From: JAJFUV01 sp964561215
Lineage (GTDB): Bacteria; Acidobacteriota; Terriglobia; Bryobacterales; Bryobacteraceae
NCBI GenBank assembly: GCA_964561215.1
Contig: CAZLOS010000032.1
Location: forward strand, 1-44,022
Direction of reading: 5' to 3'
DNA: 44,022 bases
In this document: positions 33,346 through 40,839 of the stretch, one piece after another
Layout: each line of letters starts with the position of its first letter
How positions within the stretch are numbered: the first letter of the stretch is position 1
Position numbers and translations under genes: made by a program
Notes under the pieces: generated by a model
Databases searched by the model: none
What the model saw: the letters and a program-made list of their open reading frames with translations, nothing else
Told to the model about the DNA's origin: nothing

Positions 33346-33351
33346 TTGAAA

Positions 33352-33357
33352 ATTATA
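33352..33357 (-). promoter_or_regulatory. Consensus -10 box (TATAAT) directly before a GTG start
   Basis: TATAAT on the minus strand ends six bases before the GTG at 33345. If used, transcription would begin at or next to the start codon, giving a leaderless mRNA. No Shine-Dalgarno precedes the GTG, and the -35 (CCTTTT region) is weak. Confidence 0.4.
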
Positions 33358-33395
33358 TCGCCCTTGCGTAGCGTAAAAGGCTGCTGAGGAATTCG

Positions 33396-35105
33396 ATGCG
33401 ATACCTGCTCTGCCTCGTTTCCGCGTGTCTGGCCGCCCTGCCGGCAGGCGCCGCGCCGCTGCGCGTCAGCGTCTTTGTCACCGCGCCCGACGTCGACAAG
33501 TATCTTGCCACCGCCGCGCAACGCGCCGTGGCGGCGGAGCGCCTGAAGAAGGTCGGGGCCACGCGGGTGTTTCTCCAAGGCCGTCTGCAGGACCATTACA
33601 TTCCTCCGGAGCGCATGCGGGAAATTCGCGACGACATGGTCGCGCGCGGGTTCCAGGTGGCCGGTGGCCTGGACTTCGTCCCCGGGGAGCGCTTCGGCGT
33701 GAGGCAGACCGGCAAGCTGTCCTGGATGAATTACGAGAACCGCAAGACGCGGGATGACCTTGCCGCTTACTTTCGCGCCTATGCACCGCTGTTTGACGAA
33801 ATCATCCTGGACGACTCGTTCTGCACCGACGACCGCGGCCCGCAATCCGAACGCGCCCGCGGCACTCGCAGTTGGAGCGAATACCGGCAGCGGCTGATGG
33901 TGCGCGTGCTCGAAGAATCGATCCTCGCGCCGGCGCGCGCCGCCCGCCCGGACGCCAAGGTCATCGTCAAGTTTCCGCAGTGGTACGACCGCTTCCATCT
34001 TTTCGGTTACGATCCCGTGCGCATGTCCGCGCTCTCCTCGCGCGTTTGGGTGGGAACCGAAACACGCGACCCCGCGACGCCCCGCCTGGGCTACGTGCCG
34101 CCAACCGAAGGTTATGTGAACTACCGCTGGCTCGCCTCGGTGGCGGGCAGCAAGGTGGAGGGCGCGTGGTTCGACTTCCTGGACTGCCCGGCGCGGAACT
34201 TCGTCGACCAGGCCTACCAAAGCGTCCTTGCGGGCGCCCGCGAGCTGACTTTCTGGCACCTGGAACCGGTCATGGAAGGCCATCCCGGCAGCGCGCTGTT
34301 CGCCGGACGCCTCCCCGATCTGAGAGCGCTGGCGGAAAAGGTGGGGGGCCGCGCCCCGGAGGGCATCGCCTTCTACAAGCCCGTGGCCAGCGAGAGCGGC
34401 GAGAACATGTACCTGGCCGACTATCTGGCCCTGCTCGGGGTGCCCATCGCGCCGGTGTCAGCTTATCCTGAAACGTTCCGCGCGGCGTTTCTGGGCGTGC
34501 AGGCCGCCTCCGACCCGCGCCTTGTGACCAAGATGCGCCGGCACCTGGACGCGGGGGCCACGCTCATAGTCACCCCGGCGCTGCTGCGCCGGTTAGGTCG
34601 CGCCGGAGTGGATCTGGCCGGTGTAAACGTATCTTCGACCGCGCAACCCGCGAAGGCGACCGAGGTCCGCTGGAATGGGAGCACCATCGCGCTCGGTGCG
34701 CCGCTCGACACAGAGCGCGAAATCCGCGAGCGCGGAGTGATGGCTCTCATGCGGGCGCGCGCCGGCGGCGCGGAAGTGCCGCTGGTGACCTCGCGCAAGG
34801 CCGGCAAGGGCCGCGTCATCATGTGGAACCTGCGCACATTTTCGGAGGCCGATTTCGAGAAGGCGGGAGAAGTGCTGCTGCCGCCCCGGCCGCTCGGCTT
34901 GAGCGAAATACCGGACGAACTCGCCAACGAGTTGCGCCGCACGGTCCTCGACCCGCTGGGGCTGGCGCTGGCAGCCCCAGCCGGAGTCGCCTGCTATCTG
35001 CTTGGCGGCGCTCACTGCTTGTACAATTTTCGGGATAGCGAAGTGGAAGTTACCCTCAACGGCGAGAAGTTGAAGCTCGCCGCGAACGGATGGCTTTGGA
35101 AATAG
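33396..35105 (+). CDS. Secreted glycosidase-like protein, paralogue A
   Basis: 569 residues; ATG 33396 has TGAGGA just upstream. A signal peptide (MRYLLCLVSACLAALPAGA) is followed by a TIM-barrel-like region. RLKKVGATRVFLQGR, GFQVAGGLDF and LFDEIILDDSFCTDD carry acidic residues at strand ends that could be catalytic. Then come VIVKFPQWYDRFHLFGY and GAWFDFLDCPARNFVDQAYQ. A second part (LTFWHLEPVMEGHPG, ATLIVTPALLRRLGRAG) may be a Rossmann- or amidotransferase-like domain. It ends in a beta-module (CLYNFRDSEVEVTLNGEKL). It is strongly similar to the next gene. The layout resembles bacterial glycoside hydrolases, but no named family is recognised and no reaction can be claimed. Confidence 0.72.
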   Translation: MRYLLCLVSACLAALPAGAAPLRVSVFVTAPDVDKYLATAAQRAVAAERLKKVGATRVFLQGRLQDHYIPPERMREIRDDMVARGFQVAGGLDFVPGERFGVRQTGKLSWMNYENRKTRDDLAAYFRAYAPLFDEIILDDSFCTDDRGPQSERARGTRSWSEYRQRLMVRVLEESILAPARAARPDAKVIVKFPQWYDRFHLFGYDPVRMSALSSRVWVGTETRDPATPRLGYVPPTEGYVNYRWLASVAGSKVEGAWFDFLDCPARNFVDQAYQSVLAGARELTFWHLEPVMEGHPGSALFAGRLPDLRALAEKVGGRAPEGIAFYKPVASESGENMYLADYLALLGVPIAPVSAYPETFRAAFLGVQAASDPRLVTKMRRHLDAGATLIVTPALLRRLGRAGVDLAGVNVSSTAQPAKATEVRWNGSTIALGAPLDTEREIRERGVMALMRARAGGAEVPLVTSRKAGKGRVIMWNLRTFSEADFEKAGEVLLPPRPLGLSEIPDELANELRRTVLDPLGLALAAPAGVACYLLGGAHCLYNFRDSEVEVTLNGEKLKLAANGWLWK

Positions 35106-35122
35106 AGAAAGGCGGTCCTGGT

Positions 35123-36859
35123 ATGAAGACATTCTGGCTCGGCATAATGGCGGCCGCATTCGCCCTGGGCGCATGCGCCGCGGCTCAGGAACCTCTACGC
35201 ATGAGCGTTTACGCGACGGCGGGCGACGTTCAACAGAACCTGATGACGCCGGAAGGCCGCGAGCGCGTGGCCGCGACGCTGAAGGATCTCAACATCACGG
35301 GGATCTTTCTGGAAGGCCGGCGCGGCGATAGTCATGTTTCACCGGAACAGATGAAGCCTGTGCGCGATTTCTTCCTGGCCAAAGGGTTCCGGGTCTCCGG
35401 CGGCATCGCCACCGTGCCGGGCCGCGAGTGGGGAAGCCGGCAGAACGGCCCCTATGGCTGGCTGAATTACCAGAGCGCCAGGACGCAACGGCAGATCGCC
35501 GAGTTCTTCCGCGAAAACGCGAGTGTCTTCGACGAGATCATCATCGACGACTTCTACTGCTCGGAGGATACATCACCCGAATCCGACAAAGCGCGCGGCA
35601 CACGAGACTGGGGCCAGTACCGCAGGGATCTGCTGGTGGGCCTGCTGCCCTCCATGGTCTTCGAACCGGCGCGCGCCGTGCGTCCCGACGTCAAGCTCAT
35701 CATCAAGTATCCGCAGTGGTACGACCGTTTCCATCTGTTCGGTTACGAACCGGCGCGCATGTCGGCTCCCTTCAACCGCGTGTGGGTGGGCACCGAGGTG
35801 CGTAATCCGAAAACGCAGCGCATGGGTTATGTGCAACCCTTCGAAAGCTTCGTAAACTTCCGCTGGATTGCCGCGGCAGCCGGCGCCAAGGTGTACGGCG
35901 CGTGGTTCGATCACATCGAATGCACGGCGCGTAATTTTGTCGACCAGGCGTGGCAGAGCACTCTCGCCGGCGCCGGCGAACTGACGCTGTTCAACCTGGG
36001 CAACGTCGTGAGAGGGCACCCGGGGCACGCTTTATTGAGGGCCGACTGGCCGAGGCTGGTGGAGATGAGCGCCAAGGTGCGCGCGCAGCAGCTTGGCGGG
36101 ATCGCTTACTACAAGCCGGTCAACAGCACGAGCGAAGACAACATGTGGCTGATGGACAACCTGGGGATGATCGGATTGCCGATCAAACCGGTGGCGCAGT
36201 ATCCCAGCGCTTCGAAGGTGGCGATTCTGGGCGTTCAGGCATCCGCGGACCCGAAGCTGCTGGTCAAGATGAAGCAGCACCTGGCGCGCGGCGCCACGCT
36301 GGTTCTCACTCCTGCGTTGATGCGCAAGCTGGGGCGGGCGGGCGAGGAGTTGGCCATCGCAGGCGTCAGCACCGCGCCGCGCGCGGACACGATTTCCGAT
36401 GTCGTGCTTGCCGGCGGGCCGGTGAAGCTGCCGGTTCCGCTCGAAGTGGATCTGGGACTGGCCTCGCCGCGCGACAACGTATCGTTGTGGGCTGCCAGCG
36501 GCGGCCGGAAAATTCCGTACCTGGTGGCACGCAAATACCGCCGCGGCACGGTGATGGTGTGGAACGTCCGCACGTTCAACGAAGCGGATTACCAGAGGAC
36601 CAAGGAACGCCTGCTGGCCCCCGCGAAACTGGGGCTGCCGGAGATGCCGCGCGCGCTGGCCGACGATCTGCGGAGGCGCTTCATGGCGCCGCTGGGGATT
36701 ACGCTGTCGGCCCCGGCAGGCGTCGCCTACTACATGTTCGGCACCTCGCAGTGCTTGTACAACTTCAACGATCATGCGGTTGAAGTGGTGCTGAACGGCA
36801 AGTCATTGAGGCTGGCCGCGAACGCTATCATCTGGAAGGACAAGGAAGCTCGCCCATGA
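35123..36859 (+). CDS. Secreted glycosidase-like protein, paralogue B
   Basis: 578 residues from ATG 35123, preceded by AAAGGCGG; a longer frame from 35090 would overlap gene A. The signal peptide is MKTFWLGIMAAAFALGACAA. It matches paralogue A along its length: FDEIIIDDFYCSEDT, YPQWYDRFHLFGYEPARMSA, RVWVGTEVRNPKTQRMGYV, ARNFVDQAWQSTLAGAGELT, GIAYYKPVNSTSEDNMWL and CLYNFNDHAVEVVLNGKSL. This is a tandem duplication that has since diverged. Conserved Asp pairs in both copies mark the probable active site. The stop overlaps the enolase-superfamily gene as ATGA, tying these extracytoplasmic proteins to sugar-acid metabolism. Confidence 0.75.
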   Translation: MKTFWLGIMAAAFALGACAAAQEPLRMSVYATAGDVQQNLMTPEGRERVAATLKDLNITGIFLEGRRGDSHVSPEQMKPVRDFFLAKGFRVSGGIATVPGREWGSRQNGPYGWLNYQSARTQRQIAEFFRENASVFDEIIIDDFYCSEDTSPESDKARGTRDWGQYRRDLLVGLLPSMVFEPARAVRPDVKLIIKYPQWYDRFHLFGYEPARMSAPFNRVWVGTEVRNPKTQRMGYVQPFESFVNFRWIAAAAGAKVYGAWFDHIECTARNFVDQAWQSTLAGAGELTLFNLGNVVRGHPGHALLRADWPRLVEMSAKVRAQQLGGIAYYKPVNSTSEDNMWLMDNLGMIGLPIKPVAQYPSASKVAILGVQASADPKLLVKMKQHLARGATLVLTPALMRKLGRAGEELAIAGVSTAPRADTISDVVLAGGPVKLPVPLEVDLGLASPRDNVSLWAASGGRKIPYLVARKYRRGTVMVWNVRTFNEADYQRTKERLLAPAKLGLPEMPRALADDLRRRFMAPLGITLSAPAGVAYYMFGTSQCLYNFNDHAVEVVLNGKSLRLAANAIIWKDKEARP

Positions 36860-37980
36860 AGATCGCGAATGTGGAAGCGATCTACCTGCGCCTGCCACAG
36901 GTGAAGGAGCAGTGCGACAGCGGGCAGGACGCGCTGGTGGTGAAGGTGTCGACCGATTCCGGGATCACCGGCATCGGCGAGGTGGATTCGGCGCCCATGG
37001 CCGTGAAGGGAGCCATCGAGGGGCCGTTCTCGCACACCATCACCAGCGGGCTGCGCGAGCTGGTCATCGGCGAAGACCCGTTCGAGACCGAGTATCTGTG
37101 GCACAAGATGTACCGGCAGAACATTTACTCGGGGCGGCGCGGCATCGCCATACACGCCATGAGCGGCATCGACATGGCGCTGTGGGACATCAAGGGCAAA
37201 GCGCTGGGACAGCCCGTGTGGAAACTGCTCGGCGGCGGCTTCCACAGGAGGATCCGGCCGTACGCCAGCTCGCTGTTCGGCGCGACGCCCGCGGAAACCG
37301 GCGAGCGCGCGCGGCGCTTCCGAGACATGGGGTTCACGGCGGTGAAGTTCGGCTGGCAACCCATGGGCCAGGACGAGAAGACGGACGTCGCGCTGGTCCG
37401 CGAGGCGCGCAAAGGCCTAGGCGACGATGCCGACCTGATGATCGACGCCGGGCTCGTCTGGGATGCCAAAACCGCCATCCAGCGCGCCCGCGCGTTTTCC
37501 GAATACCGCATCTTTTGGCTCGAAGAACCGCTACTGCCGGACGATTACGACGGCTACCGCAAGCTGTCGGAGGCCACGGACGTGCGCATCGCGGCCGGAG
37601 AAGAGGAGAGCGAGCGCAGGTCGTATCTCGAACTGATGGATCGCGGCAAAGTCGATATCGTGCAGGTGGATTTAACGCGCTGCGGCGGATTCACCGAGGG
37701 CATGAAGATCGCGAGCCTCGCGCAGGATCGCGGCCTGCCGGTGGTGAATCACGGTTTCACAACGTACATCAACGTGGCCGCCGCGCTGCACTATCTCAAC
37801 TCGATACCGAATTCGTTCATCCTCGAGTTCGTGGCCGAGGAAGGCACCACGCTGCGAGACCAAATCACGAAGCAGCGCATCGTGGCGAAAGACGGCTGGC
37901 TCGATATCCCGCAAGAGCCGGGCCTCGGCATCGAGCTGAACGAAGAAGCCGTCGCCAAGTATCGCTGTGAGCCGAAGTAG
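36856..37980 (+). CDS. Enolase-superfamily enzyme (mandelate racemase/muconate lactonizing type)
   Basis: 374 residues from ATG 36856, overlapping the preceding stop (ATGA). The capping domain includes QNIYSGRRGIAIHAMSGIDMALWDIKGKALGQPVWKLLGG. Barrel metal ligands are Asp197 (LMIDAG), Glu223 (WLEEPL) and Glu249 (AAGEEES). Acid/base candidates are Lys164 (AVKFGWQ) and His299 (VVNHGFTTY), with Asp272 behind the His. This arrangement is that of sugar-acid dehydratases such as galactarate, mannonate or rhamnonate dehydratase. It should abstract a proton next to a carboxylate and eliminate water. Substrate is not determined. Cytoplasmic. Confidence 0.92.
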   Translation: MKIANVEAIYLRLPQVKEQCDSGQDALVVKVSTDSGITGIGEVDSAPMAVKGAIEGPFSHTITSGLRELVIGEDPFETEYLWHKMYRQNIYSGRRGIAIHAMSGIDMALWDIKGKALGQPVWKLLGGGFHRRIRPYASSLFGATPAETGERARRFRDMGFTAVKFGWQPMGQDEKTDVALVREARKGLGDDADLMIDAGLVWDAKTAIQRARAFSEYRIFWLEEPLLPDDYDGYRKLSEATDVRIAAGEEESERRSYLELMDRGKVDIVQVDLTRCGGFTEGMKIASLAQDRGLPVVNHGFTTYINVAAALHYLNSIPNSFILEFVAEEGTTLRDQITKQRIVAKDGWLDIPQEPGLGIELNEEAVAKYRCEPK

Positions 37981-37986
37981 GGCATC

Positions 37987-38003
37987 TATATACTTGACTC
38001 ACC
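37987..38003 (+). repeat. Left arm of inverted repeat around the zinc-ribbon gene
   Basis: TATATACTTGACTCACC matches the reverse complement of 38461-38477 at 16 of 17 positions, with the inner 13 bases identical. It contains the stop codon of the enclosed gene. See the right arm. Confidence 0.75.
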
Positions 38004-38337
38004 TGGCGTCCTCGTCATGGGTTGCGGCGACACTCTCCGCTGCGCTATCGTCTTCCTTCGCTTCCGTCAAGGTGCTTCGGCAGTACGGACAAATCGACGC
38101 CTGACGGCTGATTCGTTTGCGGCAATACGGACAACCCGTACCAGCGAAAATAACCGGAAAAGGGAGAGCAAACGGACCAATGATTGCTCCGAGTAGAAAC
38201 CAGAGGAATCCGTTGCCGCCACGCTTGGAGCCGATCAACCCGGTGACGGCCCCCCAAAACAGGGAGAAGACGAGAGTCCATAATAGGAAGTCCCGTCTGG
38301 CGGCTTGGATCTGTTCGTAGGACGGAAAGTCAAACAT
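37999..38337 (-). CDS. Small membrane protein with C-terminal zinc ribbon
   Basis: 112 residues beginning MFDFPSYEQIQAARRDF. There are two membrane segments, LLWTLVFSLFWGAVTGLIGS and GFLWFLLGAIIGPFALPFPV, and then a zinc ribbon CPYCRKRISRQASICPYC, with a disordered acidic tail (TEAKEDDSAAESVAATHDEDAR). The ribbon presumably faces the cytoplasm. The base composition is visibly less GC-rich than the enolase and GH42-like genes on either side. The gene lies alone and reversed between genes of the opposite strand, enclosed by a 17-bp inverted repeat whose left arm contains its stop. Function unknown; likely a recent insertion. Confidence 0.78.
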   Translation of the reverse strand: MFDFPSYEQIQAARRDFLLWTLVFSLFWGAVTGLIGSKRGGNGFLWFLLGAIIGPFALPFPVIFAGTGCPYCRKRISRQASICPYCRSTLTEAKEDDSAAESVAATHDEDAR

Positions 38338-38460
38338 TGCCGGACACCTTACGCCGAGAACACAGCATACCAGATTTCGGAATCTCTAACCCTCTGATAG
38401 GCAGCGTTGAACGTCCTTTGTCACGAATGCGAAACGCGATTCTATGTGGGCATCTTGCGG

Positions 38461-38477
38461 GGTGAGTCAAGTACATA
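38461..38477 (-). repeat. Right arm of inverted repeat around the zinc-ribbon gene
   Basis: GGTGAGTCAAGTACATA is the mirror of 37987-38003. The pair bounds 491 bases. The 8-mer GGGCATCT also occurs beside each arm (37980-37987 and 38448-38455) but is outside the left arm and inside the right, so it is not a target duplication. Confidence 0.75.
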
Positions 38478-38558
38478 AATGCACAAAACAGTGCAGTCGT
38501 ACCGCTCGCGCGCCGGGCTTCACGGCCAGGACAATCCCGGCGTAACATAGCAGGAGCT

Positions 38559-40796
38559 ATGCGTATCGCTATCCTGCTGGCGATTCCTTTGTTTGCGCTT
38601 GGGGCCGACTTCTTTCCCATGGCAGTCTGGTACGGCGGCGGCAAGGCTCGCGCGCCCATGCTCGAACGCGATGCCCGATTGAAGAAAGACGCCTGGCGCG
38701 CGGACCTCAAGCAGATCAAGAGCCTCGGCTTCAACACCGTGCGCTGCTGGATCGATTGGGCCACCGGCGAGCCGCGCGAGGGCGAATACCACTTCGACAC
38801 GCTGGACGTTTTGCTCGAACTGGCCGAGGAGCAGCACCTGAAGGTCATCGTTCAGGTTTACATGGACTCGGCGCCGGCGTGGGTGGGGCGCAAATACAAA
38901 GATGCACGCTTCGTTTCCTCGAACGGCATGGCGATCGAGCCGGAGTCTTCGCCCGGCTACTGCCTGGACCACCCGGGCGTGCATGCGGCGGACACGGCCT
39001 TTTACACCGCGCTGGCGCAGCGCGCGCGCCGCAGCCCTGCGTTCCTCGGTTGGGATTTGTGGAGCGAGCCGCACGTCATCAACTGGGCGACGCCCACTTA
39101 CATCAGCAATCCCGAGTTCTGCTTCTGCCCGCACACGCTCGCGCGCTTCCGCGCGTGGCTCCAGAGGAAATACAAGACGCTCGACGCGCTCAACCAGGCA
39201 TGGTACCGGCAGTTCGCGTCGTGGGATGAAGTGCAGCCGAACCGGCTGAGCACCATCCTCTCCTACACCGATTTCATCGATTGGAAGACGTTCATCCAGG
39301 ACAAGCTCGGCGAAGACCTCCGCGGGCGCTACGAGGCGGTGAAGCGCGCGGCGCCGGCGAGCGTCGCCACCAGCCACGCCGCCGGGGTCGGCCTGTTCAG
39401 CTCGCCGTACTGGTGGGAAGGCCAGTCCGACGACTGGACCATGGCGCGGCAGGTGGATTACTACGGCACGTCGTTCTACCCGAAGCACTCGGCCTTCGTC
39501 GACCGCGAACCGATTTGGCGCGCGGCGCTGTTCGATTTCACGCGCTCGTTCGGCTATGCCAACGGCCGGCGGGGATTCTACATCGGAGAGTTGCAGGGCG
39601 GTTTCGGAACTATCGCCTTGAACGTAAGCCCGACGGTGACTCCGGCGGATCTGCGGCTGTGGACCTGGTCGGCGCTCTCGCGCGGCGCAAAGGGGATCTG
39701 CTATTACGCCTGGTACCCGATGAGTTCGGGGTACGAGTCCGGCGGCTTCGGCCTGATTCAGCTCGACGGCACCATCACCGAGCGCAGCCGGGCGGCCGGC
39801 GAGGTGGCGCGCGTGGTGGACCGGAACCAATCTCTGTTTCTGAACGCGCGGCCGCCGCGGGCACAGGTGGCAGTGGTCTACAACCCGCTATCGCACTTCG
39901 TGGGCGGACGGCAGAAATCGGCCGCGTACGGCGGCCCGCAAGGCGAGGTGGCCGGCATCGAGCGCGACTCCCTGCTCGGCATCCACCGCGCGCTGTTCCC
40001 GCTGAATGTGCCGCTCGATTTCGTACACGTGAACGAGCTTTCGCAGGCCACGCTGGCGCAGTACAAGCTGGTGTTTCTGCCTTACCCGCTGATGCTCCCC
40101 GAGAGCGCCCCAGCGGCGCTTGCCGAATTCGTGCGCAGCGGTGGCGCGCTGGTAGCCGAGGCGCGCCCCGGCTGGAACAACGAACGCGGGCTGGCGGCGG
40201 CCACCATTCCAGGCATGGGACTGCATGAGGTTTTGGGCTGCCGCGAAACCGCCGTCCAGACCGGCGCGAAGGGACGCACCGTGCTGCATTGGGCAAGCCG
40301 CGAGATTGCCGGCATCGAGCCGGGCGCGCAACTGGCGGCGCGCTGGTACGAAGAGACGCTGGAACCAACGGGCGCGAAGGCGCGGGTGGCGGCGCGCTTT
40401 GCCGACGGGCGACCCGCAGCGGTGTTGGCGGAATACGGCAAGGGGAAGTCGCTCACGCTGGGTTCCTACCTCGGCGCGGCTTACCAGCCCCAGCCCACGA
40501 AAGAGGCCGCCGGCCTGTTCCGCGGCCTGCTCGAATGGGCCGGAGTCCAACTGCCCGTCGAAACCGAAAACGGGCCCGTGGAAGTGCGATATCTCGAATC
40601 CGGGCGCGACACGCTGCTGTTCGTCTTCAACCACGAGAAGACTCCCGCCGCGCCGGCCATCCACCTGCGCTTCCTGAAGGCCGCCCACATCGCAACGGAC
40701 CTTACAACCGGCCGCGAGATCGAGAGCGGGCAGGTTCTCCGCCCGAGGCTTGAGCCGAACAGCGCCTGGGTGGTGAAATTGACGCCGCGGGAGTGA
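38559..40796 (+). CDS. Secreted GH42-like beta-galactosidase family protein
   Basis: 745 residues; ATG 38559 follows AGGAG. A short signal (MRIAILLAIPLFALGA) precedes the GH42-type barrel, FFPMAVWYGGGKARAP and FNTVRCWIDWATGEPREGEYHFDTLD. The acid/base is Glu170 (GWDLWSEPHV) and the nucleophile Glu344 (FYIGELQGG). Domain 2 is a trimerisation/amidotransferase-like fold (VAVVYNPLSHFVGG, LVFLPYPLMLPESAPAALAEFVRSGG), with a small beta domain at the end (RPRLEPNSAWVVKL). It should hydrolyse beta-galactosides or related glycosides outside the cytoplasm. It follows the inverted-repeat cassette; before that insertion it may have belonged with the enolase gene cluster. Confidence 0.85.
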   Translation: MRIAILLAIPLFALGADFFPMAVWYGGGKARAPMLERDARLKKDAWRADLKQIKSLGFNTVRCWIDWATGEPREGEYHFDTLDVLLELAEEQHLKVIVQVYMDSAPAWVGRKYKDARFVSSNGMAIEPESSPGYCLDHPGVHAADTAFYTALAQRARRSPAFLGWDLWSEPHVINWATPTYISNPEFCFCPHTLARFRAWLQRKYKTLDALNQAWYRQFASWDEVQPNRLSTILSYTDFIDWKTFIQDKLGEDLRGRYEAVKRAAPASVATSHAAGVGLFSSPYWWEGQSDDWTMARQVDYYGTSFYPKHSAFVDREPIWRAALFDFTRSFGYANGRRGFYIGELQGGFGTIALNVSPTVTPADLRLWTWSALSRGAKGICYYAWYPMSSGYESGGFGLIQLDGTITERSRAAGEVARVVDRNQSLFLNARPPRAQVAVVYNPLSHFVGGRQKSAAYGGPQGEVAGIERDSLLGIHRALFPLNVPLDFVHVNELSQATLAQYKLVFLPYPLMLPESAPAALAEFVRSGGALVAEARPGWNNERGLAAATIPGMGLHEVLGCRETAVQTGAKGRTVLHWASREIAGIEPGAQLAARWYEETLEPTGAKARVAARFADGRPAAVLAEYGKGKSLTLGSYLGAAYQPQPTKEAAGLFRGLLEWAGVQLPVETENGPVEVRYLESGRDTLLFVFNHEKTPAAPAIHLRFLKAAHIATDLTTGREIESGQVLRPRLEPNSAWVVKLTPRE

Positions 40797-40839
40797 AAGG
40801 ATTCTCCAGACGGCGGCATTTCCAGGATGGAGGACGAAA

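Noticed and set aside
37980..38455. GGGCATCT pair as target-site duplication of the inverted-repeat cassette
   Set aside because: One copy lies outside the left repeat and the other inside the right repeat, so the geometry is wrong.
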